The notes: a model not told the origin generated them from the sequence alone. A stretch of DNA of 25,140 nt from Tannerella sp. (GCA_031283915.1 JAITAY010000060.1:1-25140); one strand, 5' to 3'. Shown: positions 1 through 8,787, counted from the first letter of the stretch. Translations and numbers: made by a program.

Positions 1-4
1 AATA

Positions 5-910
5 ATGAGTTCAGAGCAGATGACATTAGTTTGGATCGCAGTCACGGTACTTATCTCCCTTGCCGGAGGATTTACCTGGATGGTCAGGTCCCTGGAAACA
101 TTTGGCAAAGTGTTCAGACGCGAGATGAAGGAGGAATTTCAAAGCGTCAGAGGAGAAATTCAAGGCGTTAGAACCGAATTGAAAGAGGAAATTCAAAGCG
201 TCAAAACCGAACTGAAAGAGGAAATTCAAAGCGTTAGAACCGAACTGAAAGAGGAAATTCAAAGCGTCAAAACCGAACTGAAAGAGGAAATTCAAAGCGT
301 TAGAACCGAACTGAAAGAGGAAATTCAAGGCGTTAGAACCGAACTGAAAGAGGAAATTCAAGGCGTCAAAACCGAACTGAAAGAGGAAATTCAAGGCGTC
401 AAAACCGAACTGAGAGAGGAAATTCAAGGCGTCAGAATTGAAATGAAGGAAGAAATTCAAAGCATTAGAACCGAACTAAAGGAGGAAATTCAAGGCGTCA
501 GAACTGAAATGAAGGAAGAATTTCAAAGCGTCAGAGGCGAAATTCAAGGCGTCAGAACTGAAATGAAGGAAGAATTTCAAAGCGTCAGAGGCGAAATTCA
601 AAGCGTTAGAACCGAACTAAAGGAGGATATTCACGGTGTCAGAACCGAAATGAGAGAGGAAATTCAAAGCGTTAGAGGCGAAATTCACGGTGTCAGAACT
701 GAAATGAGGGAAGAAATTCAGGGCGTCAGAACCGGAATGAAAGAGGAATTTCGAGATACCCGGGCTGAATTGAAGACGGAAAACGGGCGGCTGGAAAACA
801 GAATAATGCATATCGACCAGAAACTGGATTTCATCGGGTACGGATACGACTTCTCCCAAAAGCCGCCAAGGAAACGGCATACCGGACATCTGGCCACGAG
901 TGAGGGATAA
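5..910 (+). CDS. Membrane-anchored hendecad-repeat coiled-coil protein, function unknown
   Basis: 301 residues. Residues about 7-28 are a single hydrophobic segment (signal anchor), followed by a basic stretch. Residues 41-255 are 17 near-identical units of the pattern (L/M)KEE(I/F)Q(S/G)V(R/K)TE; 13 units are 11 residues long and four are 18 long because a 7-residue RGEIQGV-type piece is added. Mixed 11- and 7-residue spacing is typical of long uninterrupted coiled coils, so the protein is probably an extended rod anchored in the inner membrane. A short unrepetitive tail (residues about 256-301) ends in a basic, Pro-containing stretch. The ATG lies only 4 nt from the window edge, so upstream context and ribosome binding site cannot be judged. 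The opposite strand is also open over 26-460, which I take as a by-product of the 33-bp repeat. I do not recognise the family. Confidence 0.75.
   Translation: MSSEQMTLVWIAVTVLISLAGGFTWMVRSLETFGKVFRREMKEEFQSVRGEIQGVRTELKEEIQSVKTELKEEIQSVRTELKEEIQSVKTELKEEIQSVRTELKEEIQGVRTELKEEIQGVKTELKEEIQGVKTELREEIQGVRIEMKEEIQSIRTELKEEIQGVRTEMKEEFQSVRGEIQGVRTEMKEEFQSVRGEIQSVRTELKEDIHGVRTEMREEIQSVRGEIHGVRTEMREEIQGVRTGMKEEFRDTRAELKTENGRLENRIMHIDQKLDFIGYGYDFSQKPPRKRHTGHLATSEG
125..769 (+). repeat. 33-bp in-frame tandem repeat (17 units) inside the coiled-coil gene
   Basis: The DNA repeats with a 33-bp period, with four units lengthened by 21 bp, so the frame is never lost. Units 2-8 are nearly identical at nucleotide level, which points to recent expansion or homogenisation; units toward the 3' end diverge more. 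Copy number is likely to vary between strains. Confidence 0.9.
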
Positions 911-1264
911 TGATTCCTTTCCCCTTGAGAAAGACTCGACTGCGGAATGCAGGAGAAGCAAAGCCTGTCGAAACAGGGTTATACCTCGCCCGGCAACATC
1001 GTCGTGGGAATGTACGCCGACCGCTCTTCTCTACTCTGAAAAGGTGAAAATCCGTCAGGATTCAAGTATGGATAGATGACTACACCCGTACCGGACATTC
1101 AACCCCCGTACAGGGTTGGATGATTACATGTTACCAATATAAAATCCCTGTGAGATGGATTTCGGGAACAGATACAATATTCATTAAATTTATTCTGCCG
1201 GACAACCGTAATCTTTTACAGTACCTCTAAAAAAAGAATTGACCGAATTTTTGAATATTTGAAT
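911..1264. other. Intergenic region without a convincing gene
   Basis: About 350 bp between two plus-strand genes. I see no tRNA, no long open frame and no clear terminator. There is a small hairpin with arms CAACCC and GGGTTG around 1099-1117. A 30-codon frame at 947-1039 exists but has no supporting signal. Confidence 0.5.
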
Positions 1265-1272
1265 TACCTTTG
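1265..1272 (+). promoter_or_regulatory. Putative Bacteroidota -7 box TAccTTTG upstream of the 1305 gene
   Basis: The box matches the Bacteroidota consensus TAnnTTTG and lies 32 nt before the ATG. A TTG at 1239-1241 could be the -33 element, but the spacing of 23 is longer than the usual 19-21, so this is a moderate call. Confidence 0.45.
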
Positions 1273-1304
1273 TCGTCAAATTCAACTTATATCGGTGACA
1301 AGTG

Positions 1305-2201
1305 ATGGATACGCAAGAAAAAAAGATGACTCGGAAAGCGCTGATTATTATGGTAATAATCGTTGGGGTGGCGTTTATCTGCGGATTGGCATACTACCTT
1401 CACCAGAAGGAACAGCAGATCGCGGATATGTCCGAACTGTTTACGCTCGAAAAGGAATCGCTGCTGGACGAATATGCAGAACTGTCTCTCCAGTATGAAG
1501 GTGAAAAATTCTCGATTGGCAACGATTCGCTGGTGGCGCTTCTGACCACTGAAAAGATGAAGGTGCAACGCCTGATGGAAGAATTGCGAACGGTGAAGAC
1601 CACCAATGCCAGACGTATCAACGAACTGAAAAAGGAGCTGGAAACGCTACGCAAAATCATGACCCATTACGTGAACCAGATCGATTCGCTGAACAGTGAA
1701 AACCAGCAGTTGAAAAAAGAAAACCAGCAGGTTGTCCAGCGATATAATCAGGCGCGTTCGACCGCGGCACAATTGACCAAAGAAAAGGAAAAACTGACTG
1801 AACGTGTCACGCTGGCCAGCCGGCTCGAAGCAACAGCGATCCAGGTGCGGCCGGTAAATTCGCGTGGCAAGGATGCAAAAAAAATCGACAAGACTGCTCA
1901 ACTGGTGCTTTCTTTCCATGTGGCCAAGAACATCACGGCGCCTGTGGGCGAAAAAATACTCTATGTGCGTATCATGCGCCCGGACGACGACATTCTGAAA
2001 AAACCCAACTCCCGCACATTCGCTTTTGAAGGCAAGGAAATCATGTATTCAATGATGAAAAACATCGAATACGAAGGTGAAGAAGTAACAGTTACGATGT
2101 ACTGGGATGTGGAGGAATACCTTTCGCCAGGCACATATCGTGCAGATATTTTTGCCGATGGCAACCTGATTGGACGCAAAGCTTTTACGCTGGACAAATA
2201 A
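1305..2201 (+). CDS. Membrane-anchored coiled-coil protein with C-terminal beta-rich domain, hypothetical
   Basis: 298 residues from ATG 1305; a GTG directly in front (1302) would add one residue, but the ATG is preferred. Residues about 11-31 are a transmembrane segment after a short basic N-terminus, so the bulk should be periplasmic. Residues about 32-160 are charged and heptad-like (coiled coil). Residues about 165-298 lack heptads and look beta-rich, with the segments LVLSFHVAKN, KILYVRIMRP and GTYRADIFADGN. This layout of one membrane anchor, a coiled coil and a compact C-terminal domain is familiar from uncharacterised Bacteroidales proteins, but I cannot assign a function. A -7 promoter box lies just upstream, so it is probably transcribed alone. 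No T-tract terminator follows; a 7-bp hairpin at 2207-2238 is the only structure near its end. Confidence 0.8.
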   Translation: MDTQEKKMTRKALIIMVIIVGVAFICGLAYYLHQKEQQIADMSELFTLEKESLLDEYAELSLQYEGEKFSIGNDSLVALLTTEKMKVQRLMEELRTVKTTNARRINELKKELETLRKIMTHYVNQIDSLNSENQQLKKENQQVVQRYNQARSTAAQLTKEKEKLTERVTLASRLEATAIQVRPVNSRGKDAKKIDKTAQLVLSFHVAKNITAPVGEKILYVRIMRPDDDILKKPNSRTFAFEGKEIMYSMMKNIEYEGEEVTVTMYWDVEEYLSPGTYRADIFADGNLIGRKAFTLDK

Positions 2202-2726
2202 ACCGGCGGCAGGCAACCCCTCCCCTACCCTCCTGCCGCACACGGCATCATTATCTCAAAATATCCATTAGGTATAAAGGGTGCATTTCAAATCATCCAG
2301 TGTGTATTTTTTTCCTGTCACTATCTTTCGGGAATGGATGCCGCCGGTGCAGGGTGTCTGCACCGCCCGGATACCAATAATACACGTACGACAAATTGAA
2401 ATGCATTCGGCGTAAAAGCCATCAGGTTCTGTGCCTTCCAGTGATCAAGGTGATTCGCAGTACACCCGCGAGCTGCCTTTCTGTTGTGGCGTTATTGTGC
2501 GTCGGGCAGCAGCATGGCGTCTTTCCCACAATTTCCACCGGACGGATGGATGACTTTTTCGCCTAATGGACATTTTGGGATTATTTCCTTTCAACTATTC
2601 AGGAATGTAAGGACGCAAAGGCTTCCGGCCTGCGTATTCCATATACCAACATATATCTAAAGAAAACCGTAAACGATATGCCGGCGTCTTCCCTGGTTCT
2701 GCGGGAGTTACATGCCCCTCCCCTAC
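2202..2726. other. Intergenic region between convergent genes, with several hairpins
   Basis: This roughly 525-bp stretch separates the convergent 1305 gene and the yigZ-like gene. It contains three stem-loops: 2207-2213 with 2232-2238 (7 bp), 2345-2352 with 2358-2365 (8 bp, perfect, 5-nt loop) and 2602-2640 (5 outer bp plus an inner stem with a two-base bulge). None has a T-tract, so none is a standard intrinsic terminator. No open frame here looks real. Confidence 0.5.
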
Positions 2727-2730
2727 TCTA

Positions 2731-3327
2731 CTATTTCAACCGGACGGTTTCTACTTTCAGCAACTTGTTTTTCAAGGATTCGGCATTGCTCCTACGGATG
2801 CGGAGCGTCATTTCGCATGTCATTTCAAACTGCTGCGAAAGAATTTGGGGGTGCATCTCCTTTACCACACGCATCACGCCATTCAGATACGGATATTCAA
2901 ACACGATCGTGATGTCTTCGTCCACCGTGCACTCTTCCGTCACGGCAGCGGCAATGGCCTCGGAGGCAGCCGTCCGGTAAGCCGTAATCAGACCGCTCGT
3001 ACCCAATTCAATTCCGCCGAAATAACGGACAACGATAATCAGGATGTCGGTCAATTCATGAGAGTTGATTTGTCCGAGAATCGGTTTGCCGGCCGTCGAG
3101 GAAGGTTCGCCGTCGTCGACGGAACGGAAGTTTTTCCGCCCGGCGCCCAGCATATATGCCCAACAGACGTGTCGCGCGTCGTAATACTTTTTCCGGTAAG
3201 TATCCACCCACTCTTTCACTTCCTCCACGCTGCTCACCGGAACAGCAAAGGAGAGGAAGCGACTCCGTTTTTCGGTATAATACCCTTCAGCCGCCGCGCG
3301 GATCGTCTTGTAACTGTCTCCGGCCAT
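2731..3327 (-). CDS. yigZ: YigZ/IMPACT (UPF0029) family protein
   Basis: 198 residues from ATG 3327 (a GTG immediately upstream at 3330 would add one residue). The N-terminal two thirds match the IMPACT/UPF0029 fold: an EKRSRFLSFAVPV opening, then the family signature region with DARHVCWAYMLG, DDGEPSSTAGKPIL and the strongly conserved IIVVRYFGGIELGTSGLITAY. The C-terminal roughly 70 residues correspond to the DUF1949-type domain that usually follows. The bacterial family is widespread; its exact role is unclear, with links to translation or RNA binding by analogy with eukaryotic IMPACT. It is the last gene of the uvrA operon, starting 6 nt after the stop of the 72-codon gene. Family call is firm, function is not. 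Confidence 0.92.
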   Translation of the reverse strand: MAGDSYKTIRAAAEGYYTEKRSRFLSFAVPVSSVEEVKEWVDTYRKKYYDARHVCWAYMLGAGRKNFRSVDDGEPSSTAGKPILGQINSHELTDILIIVVRYFGGIELGTSGLITAYRTAASEAIAAAVTEECTVDEDITIVFEYPYLNGVMRVVKEMHPQILSQQFEMTCEMTLRIRRSNAESLKNKLLKVETVRLK

Positions 3328-3333
3328 CACGCC

Positions 3334-3552
3334 CTAATCCGGGATATGTGTCTCCTGTTCATTGAGAAAGGCCTGAAAGTCCTTCATAATCTCTTCGATT
3401 TCCTCGATAAAATACGGATCCTTCACTTTTCTTCTGACTGCTTCATAATATGCCCGGATGGCAGGCAACGCACATACGTCCTGCCCGCGCAACAGGAAGT
3501 AGGGTTCTTCCTTCTCGATGCACTGTTTGATCATGATTATCGGATTTTTCAT
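3334..3552 (-). CDS. Small conserved-looking hypothetical protein
   Basis: 72 residues, starting ATG 3552, 11 nt downstream of the uvrA stop and ending 6 nt before the yigZ-like ATG. The tight spacing on both sides argues that it is a genuine operon member. There is no signal peptide or membrane segment. The sequence contains PYFLLRGQDVCALPAIRAYYE followed by an acidic amphipathic C-terminal half. It reminds me of small uncharacterised Bacteroidales proteins with a similar LLRGxDxCxxPAI motif, but that is a memory-based impression and gives no function. It is likely cytoplasmic and co-expressed with uvrA. Confidence 0.7.
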   Translation of the reverse strand: MKNPIIMIKQCIEKEEPYFLLRGQDVCALPAIRAYYEAVRRKVKDPYFIEEIEEIMKDFQAFLNEQETHIPD

Positions 3553-3563
3553 CGTCTTATTTC

Positions 3564-6452
3564 TTATCTGTTTTCAAGTTCTTTCTTCAGGAAAGGCGCC
3601 GTAAAACTATTTATGCGGCCGGCAGCCATTTCTTCCGGTGTCCCGGTAAAAAGGATTTTCCCGCCTTTCTGGCCGCCATCCGGCCCCATGTCTATCAGGT
3701 AATCCGCACATTTAATGACATCCAAATTATGTTCGATGATGATAATTGTATTACCCTTGTCTACCAGTTTGTTCAATACGCCGAGCAGGACGCGGATGTC
3801 TTCGAAATGCAGTCCGGTAGTCGGTTCATCGAGTACGTACAGCGTACGTCCCGTGTCGCGCTTGGCCAGTTCCGTAGCCAGTTTCACCCGCTGGCTCTCA
3901 CCGCCGGACAAGGTAGTGGAAGGCTGTCCCAGTTTGATGTATCCCAATCCGACGTCCTGCAAGACCTTTATTTTGTGAAAAATGGAAGGAACGACTTCGA
4001 AAAATTCCACCGCCATGTTGATGGTCATATCCAGCACGTCGGCAATGGATTTCCCGCGGAAACGCACTTCCAGGGTTTCGCGGTTATAGCGTTTGCCGTG
4101 GCAATCCTCGCAGGGCACGAGCACGTCCGGCAGGAAATTCATCTCAATGATTTTATAACCATTCCCCTTGCAAACCTCACACCGCCCGCCCGACACATTG
4201 AACGAGAACCGCCCCGGTTTGTAACCTCTGATTTTGGCTTCGGGAAGTCCTACGAACAAATTCCGGATGTCGGAAAAGACACCCGTGTAAGTGGCCGGAT
4301 TACTGCGCGGCGAACGACCGATAGGCGACTGATCCACATTGACGATCTTGTCAATGTATTCCACGCCTTCCATGGATTCGTAAGGCAAAGGCATTTCCAG
4401 CGAACGGTAAAAATGACGGCTCAAAACAGGTTGCAGTGTCTTGTTTATCAACGTCGATTTACCGCTTCCCGAAACACCGGTCACACAAATCAGCATCCCC
4501 AGCGGAAACGATACATCGACCTTTTTCAGGTTATGACCGGTCGCACCCTTTAACGTCAACCACCGGCCGTTCCCTTTCCGGCGTACCGGCGGCACGGGAA
4601 TGGTACGTGTCCCGTTCAGATAGGACGAAGTCAGGGTATCCGTATGCAACATCTCCTTCGGCGTGCCGGCAAAGACGATTTCGCCGCCCAGCCGTCCGGC
4701 CTTCGGCCCCATGTCAACAATATAATCGGCACTCAGCATCATCTCCCTGTCGTGTTCCACCACAATAACCGAATTGCCGGTATCGCGCAGGTTCTTGAGC
4801 GAACGAATCAAACGCATGTTGTCCCGCTGGTGCAGTCCGATACTCGGTTCGTCCAGAATGTAGAGCACGTTCACCAACTGACTGCCGATTTGCGTGGCCA
4901 ACCGGATACGCTGGCTTTCGCCTCCGGAGAGGGTGGCCGAAGCACGGTTCAGCGTCAGGTAGTCCAGTCCGACGTCCAGCAGAAAATGCAGTCGCGAACG
5001 GATTTCTTTCAGTATTTCCCCCGCAATCTGCTGCTGCTTGGGCGAAAGTTTATCTTCGACCGTATCCACCCATTGCAGCAAACCGGAAACATCCATGGCC
5101 GACAGTTCGGCAATGTTTTTCCCGTCAATCCGGTAATGCAACGCTTCCCTGTTCAGCCGCTGGCCGTGACATTCCGGACATTCGGCCATGCTGATAAACT
5201 GTTCCGCCCATTTCTGAGCGGCAACCGGAGCGTCGTTGTCCTGCTGCATCAGGATATATTTGGCAACGCCTTCATAGGAAAACAGGTAGTTGGAATTGCC
5301 GAGCGACTCGTTTTGAACAGGCAGGCGACCGCTGGTCCCGTTCATGATTTCGTCCATGGCTTCTTCCGGGATGTCCCGGATGGGGGTCTTGATGGTCACG
5401 CCGTATTTTTTGCACAGCGATTCGATTTGCCAGAAAAGCAAGATGCTCCTGTATTTGCCGAGGGCGATGATGCCTCCATTGTAAATGCTGAGCGACGGAT
5501 TAGGCACAATTTTCTCCATGTCCAGCAGATTGACTTGCCCCAGTCCCTTGCAATGCGGACAGGCGCCATGCGGCGAATTGAACGAAAAGTTATGCGGCGC
5601 CGGTTCGCTGTACGACAACCCCGTCACCGGACACATCAACCGCCGGCTATAATAGCGGACTTCATTCGTCTCGACATCCAGTAGCAGAATTAATCCGTCG
5701 CCCTGTTTCATGGCGATGCGCAGGCTTTCCTTTAACCGCCGTTCGTCCGTGGTCTCTACCCTCAGTTTGTCGATGACAACCTCAATGCTGTGCATCTTGT
5801 AGCGATCCAGTTTCATGCCATGCACAATCTCACGCAATTCGCCGTCCACACGCACGTTCAGGTAGCCTTTCTTCCGTACTTGCTCAAACAGTTCCTTGTA
5901 ATGTCCCTTACGGTTCTGCACCAGCGGCGCCAGCAGGTAGATTTTCCGGCCGCCATATTCGTTCAGAATCAGTTCCAACACCTGTTCCTCGGTATATTTT
6001 ACCATTTTCTCGCCGCTCAGGAAGGAATACGCTTCGCCGGCGCGGGCGTAGAGCAGACGGAAGAAATCGTATATCTCCGTAGTCGTCCCCACCGTCGAAC
6101 GCGGATTTCGGTTAGTCGTTTTCTGTTCGATGGAGATGACCGGGCTTAATCCGGTGATTTTATCCACATCCGGGCGTTCGATGGCGCCAAGGAAATTACG
6201 GGCGTAGGCCGAAAATGTTTCGATGTAACGGCGTTGCCCCTCCGCAAAAAGAGTGTCGAAAGCCAGCGACGATTTGCCGCTGCCACTCATGCCCGTAATC
6301 ACGGACAGTCTGTTACGCGGCAGTTCTACATCAATATTTTTCAAATTATGTACGCGGGCACCCCATACAGAGATACATCCATGCTCCAAAAAATCAGGCA
6401 TTTTCTTTCCTTCCGCCGTTTGAATCTCTGCATCCTTGCGTTTTCGGGCCAT
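3564..6452 (-). CDS. uvrA: Excinuclease ABC subunit A (UvrA)
   Basis: UvrA is the DNA-damage recognition ATPase of nucleotide excision repair; it loads UvrB at lesions. The chosen start (ATG 6452) gives 962 residues and lies 13 nt after the upstream stop; the longest open frame begins at 6515 and would overlap the upstream gene by 50 nt. An alternative start at 6401 (MPDFLEHG) is possible. Visible features: first Walker A GMSGSGKSS with K60; first Zn-module region at 274-301; first ABC signature LSGGESQRIRLATQ; second Walker A GVSGSGKST with K665; the C-terminal zinc finger CEVCKGNG...CEDCHGKRYN; second signature LSGGESQRVKLATE; and VLDEPTTGLH Walker B. In the first zinc module the expected CxxC is C274-P-V-T277, so one cysteine is replaced, while C298 and C301 remain. 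It is the third gene of an operon with cell-surface genes. Confidence 0.96.
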   Translation of the reverse strand: MARKRKDAEIQTAEGKKMPDFLEHGCISVWGARVHNLKNIDVELPRNRLSVITGMSGSGKSSLAFDTLFAEGQRRYIETFSAYARNFLGAIERPDVDKITGLSPVISIEQKTTNRNPRSTVGTTTEIYDFFRLLYARAGEAYSFLSGEKMVKYTEEQVLELILNEYGGRKIYLLAPLVQNRKGHYKELFEQVRKKGYLNVRVDGELREIVHGMKLDRYKMHSIEVVIDKLRVETTDERRLKESLRIAMKQGDGLILLLDVETNEVRYYSRRLMCPVTGLSYSEPAPHNFSFNSPHGACPHCKGLGQVNLLDMEKIVPNPSLSIYNGGIIALGKYRSILLFWQIESLCKKYGVTIKTPIRDIPEEAMDEIMNGTSGRLPVQNESLGNSNYLFSYEGVAKYILMQQDNDAPVAAQKWAEQFISMAECPECHGQRLNREALHYRIDGKNIAELSAMDVSGLLQWVDTVEDKLSPKQQQIAGEILKEIRSRLHFLLDVGLDYLTLNRASATLSGGESQRIRLATQIGSQLVNVLYILDEPSIGLHQRDNMRLIRSLKNLRDTGNSVIVVEHDREMMLSADYIVDMGPKAGRLGGEIVFAGTPKEMLHTDTLTSSYLNGTRTIPVPPVRRKGNGRWLTLKGATGHNLKKVDVSFPLGMLICVTGVSGSGKSTLINKTLQPVLSRHFYRSLEMPLPYESMEGVEYIDKIVNVDQSPIGRSPRSNPATYTGVFSDIRNLFVGLPEAKIRGYKPGRFSFNVSGGRCEVCKGNGYKIIEMNFLPDVLVPCEDCHGKRYNRETLEVRFRGKSIADVLDMTINMAVEFFEVVPSIFHKIKVLQDVGLGYIKLGQPSTTLSGGESQRVKLATELAKRDTGRTLYVLDEPTTGLHFEDIRVLLGVLNKLVDKGNTIIIIEHNLDVIKCADYLIDMGPDGGQKGGKILFTGTPEEMAAGRINSFTAPFLKKELENR

Positions 6453-6465
6453 AGCGCTTTCGGGT

Positions 6466-7434
6466 TTACTGTACCGTCCAGCGCTCATCGTGCACTGTCC
6501 GGTTCGGCGTTTCATAGGAAACAGACTCTCTATGCGGAATGTGCAGCACGAAACTCTTCCCCGCCACGTTCAGTTTGGTATCTTTCAACCACGGATTGAA
6601 ACGTTTCAAATCGGCATAGGTAACGCCCTGTTCTTTCGCATACGCCACCAGATCGGGAATGTCGTTCGAAACTGTCACTTCTTTATAAACAAGTGGCTTA
6701 TACAGATTTTTGGCCGTCAACACAAATCCATACTTGCTGGGATGTTCGAAAATTTGTTTCACAGCCAACATGCGGTAGACATATCGCGACGATTCTTCCA
6801 CCAACCACAGATCCAGCGCAGAAACGACTTGTTGCCTGTCCATTTCGGATGAAATACGTCCCATACCGGCATTGTACGACACCGCAACCGTCACCCAGTT
6901 GCCATATTTGGCATAGGCGTCTTTCAGATACCGGCAAGCCGCTTCGGTCGAACGTTGTACATGACAGCGTTCGTCGACCGTCGGGGTGACCGTCAATCCG
7001 CATTCCCGCGCCGTAGATTCCAGAAACTGCCACATCCCCACGGCACGCGCCGGAGAGACGGCATTCGGATCCAAATGGCTTTCAATAACGGCCAAATACT
7101 TGAAATCGTCCGGAATGCCATTAGCCTTCAAAATCGGTTCTATCACAGGAAAATAGCGGTTGGCACGTTTAAAAAGCAACATTACGGTAGAATGGAAATA
7201 GGTAAAACTGCTCAGTTCCCGATCCAAACCTTCATACACATTATATCTTTTCAAATCAAGCGTATTGTCACAAAAGGTCACCTGCATAGGCACTTCGGGC
7301 GAGAGGATGACCGTCGACACTACCGGGCGTTCCTCTATCACCCGCGTCGAATCACTGAAGCCAATCGCCAGACAAAGCGCCAGACATACAATGCCTCCGA
7401 CGGCAAACCATATTACATTATTTATCCATTTCAT
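6466..7434 (-). CDS. Lytic transglycosylase, SLT domain with LysM-like tail
   Basis: 322 residues. It cleaves the MurNAc-GlcNAc bond of peptidoglycan with formation of 1,6-anhydroMurNAc. Residues about 7-26 form an N-terminal membrane anchor or uncleaved signal, placing the enzyme in the periplasm. The SLT (family 1, MltD-like) domain spans about 95-230, with catalytic E118 in LAVIESHLDPNAVSPARAVGMWQF and a later AVSYNAGMGRI motif. Residues about 250-305 resemble a LysM-type glycan-binding repeat (DIPDLVAYAKEQGVTYADLKRFNPWL). Its ATG overlaps the TGA of the upstream T9SS-type gene by 4 nt, so the two are probably translationally coupled. uvrA follows 13 nt downstream. The family is sure; membership in the MltD subclass is inferred from the SLT plus LysM layout. 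Confidence 0.93.
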   Translation of the reverse strand: MKWINNVIWFAVGGIVCLALCLAIGFSDSTRVIEERPVVSTVILSPEVPMQVTFCDNTLDLKRYNVYEGLDRELSSFTYFHSTVMLLFKRANRYFPVIEPILKANGIPDDFKYLAVIESHLDPNAVSPARAVGMWQFLESTARECGLTVTPTVDERCHVQRSTEAACRYLKDAYAKYGNWVTVAVSYNAGMGRISSEMDRQQVVSALDLWLVEESSRYVYRMLAVKQIFEHPSKYGFVLTAKNLYKPLVYKEVTVSNDIPDLVAYAKEQGVTYADLKRFNPWLKDTKLNVAGKSFVLHIPHRESVSYETPNRTVHDERWTVQ

Positions 7435-8768
7435 TCCGTATGTGTGTTATTTTTCAATTTAGTCGAACGTATTACATTGACGTCTCCACTCTTCCGATGT
7501 ACCTTGCCGTCTGTTCCCGTATATTCTATCACATAAAAATACGCGCCGGCCGGCACGTATTTGCCGCGGTATTTACCGTCCCAGCCCTGTGAGGGGTCGG
7601 TCCAGTGGAACAGTTCCGCGCCCCAGCGGTTGAATATCCATCCCCGGAAACGCACCACCGACTTGTAAGCCACCTTGAAAATGTCGTTGACGCCCGGCGA
7701 ACCTTCCGGCGTGAAAGCGTTCGGCACCAGCATCTGTGTCTCCGTAATATTGATCCGCCAGGTATTTTCCGTATTTACGCATTTCCCGGAACGATCGCTC
7801 ACTTCCAGCCTGACAGTGTATTCGCCCACCCGGTCGAAGGTATATTCCATCTCGGCCTCCGGGAAACGCACCAAGGGGCTGTTCGGCTCCTCCGTTCGGT
7901 ATACCTGCCAGATATGCAACGCGGCAACAGGTGTATTGGCCTTTGCGGTAAACCGGATGGTCGCAGGCGCCAGCAGTTCGTTTTCACCGGCGGACATGTT
8001 CGTTTGATGTTGCGACAGTAACAGTGTGTCTGCGCGTACGGTCAACGCTACCGCCTGATAATTACCGGCCGAAAAAGTCTTTTCCGTTCCGAAATGACGG
8101 GCGAAAAAATCGCCGGTCAACTGGATTTCCGTATCAGACAGCGGCGGCCTCACCGAAGCATTCAACGGATCTCCCCGAAGCGTATCAACCAGCAGTACGG
8201 AAACAAACTGCCCCAGCGATTCGTTCCAGACCTGCGTCATGTGACTGATCTCGAACTGGCGTTCGACGACGGCAGCATCGCCGACAGGCGTTCGGTAAGC
8301 AAGCGGTGGCGTATTATTGACGCCGGCCAGCCGCAAGGCTTCGCACGGGTCGGCAAGTTCAGCCACATGCAAGTTCTGAAAATTCGCCGGATAGAGGCTG
8401 TAGTCTATCAGCCAGACGAAATACGCCATGGCCGGATTATCGCCTTCCATGACAAAGTAACCATATCCTTCTTCCGGATTGTTTACCGTCGAGGTAGCGC
8501 CCTGCCGTGTCGAGGCCACCGGTTCGTAATCCAGCGCACGAGTCCGGTAGCGATACCATCGGTGTGTTGTAGATGAGGAAGTGTGGCTGAGTGTTACGCC
8601 CTCCATGCCGCCGACTAACCAGACCTGAATCCGGTGAAGCGTATTATCCAGCGCCAGCAAAGGCGGTTTCGCCCCTCCGCTCACCTGATACTCCTGCGCG
8701 AATGCCATGACAGCCCATAAACATCCCAGCACCGTCCCAATGGCTTTTCGAATCTTTTTCCCTTGCAT
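7431..8768 (-). CDS. Secreted PKD-like protein with type IX secretion (gliding-motility type B) C-terminal domain
   Basis: 445 residues from ATG 8768. The longer frame from 8798 would start inside the promoter, so it is rejected. Residues 1 to about 24 are a typical signal peptide ending VMAFA before QEYQ. The middle contains a predicted PKD or Ig-like fold at about residues 250-345 (EYTFDRVGEYTVRLEVSD is the typical closing strand pair). The last roughly 95 residues carry the gliding-motility-associated C-terminal domain: VPNAFTPEGSPGVNDIF, then IFNRWGAELF, GWDGKYRGKYVPAGAYFYVIEY. This is the type B sorting signal for the type IX secretion system, so the protein is expected at the cell surface or in the medium. 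No catalytic domain is recognised. First gene of the operon with the lytic transglycosylase and uvrA. Confidence 0.9.
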   Translation of the reverse strand: MQGKKIRKAIGTVLGCLWAVMAFAQEYQVSGGAKPPLLALDNTLHRIQVWLVGGMEGVTLSHTSSSTTHRWYRYRTRALDYEPVASTRQGATSTVNNPEEGYGYFVMEGDNPAMAYFVWLIDYSLYPANFQNLHVAELADPCEALRLAGVNNTPPLAYRTPVGDAAVVERQFEISHMTQVWNESLGQFVSVLLVDTLRGDPLNASVRPPLSDTEIQLTGDFFARHFGTEKTFSAGNYQAVALTVRADTLLLSQHQTNMSAGENELLAPATIRFTAKANTPVAALHIWQVYRTEEPNSPLVRFPEAEMEYTFDRVGEYTVRLEVSDRSGKCVNTENTWRINITETQMLVPNAFTPEGSPGVNDIFKVAYKSVVRFRGWIFNRWGAELFHWTDPSQGWDGKYRGKYVPAGAYFYVIEYTGTDGKVHRKSGDVNVIRSTKLKNNTHTE

Positions 8769-8787
8769 ATTCCGGTCGTTTCGTTCG

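Noticed and set aside
26..460. 144-codon minus-strand frame opposite the coiled-coil gene
   Set aside because: It is an FQFGF/SNALNFL repeat created by the reverse complement of the 33-bp repeat; the plus strand has the start, anchor and sensible coiled-coil pattern.
947..1039. 30-codon frame MQEKQSLSKQGYTSPGN...
   Set aside because: Too short, without promoter or ribosome site or recognisable similarity.
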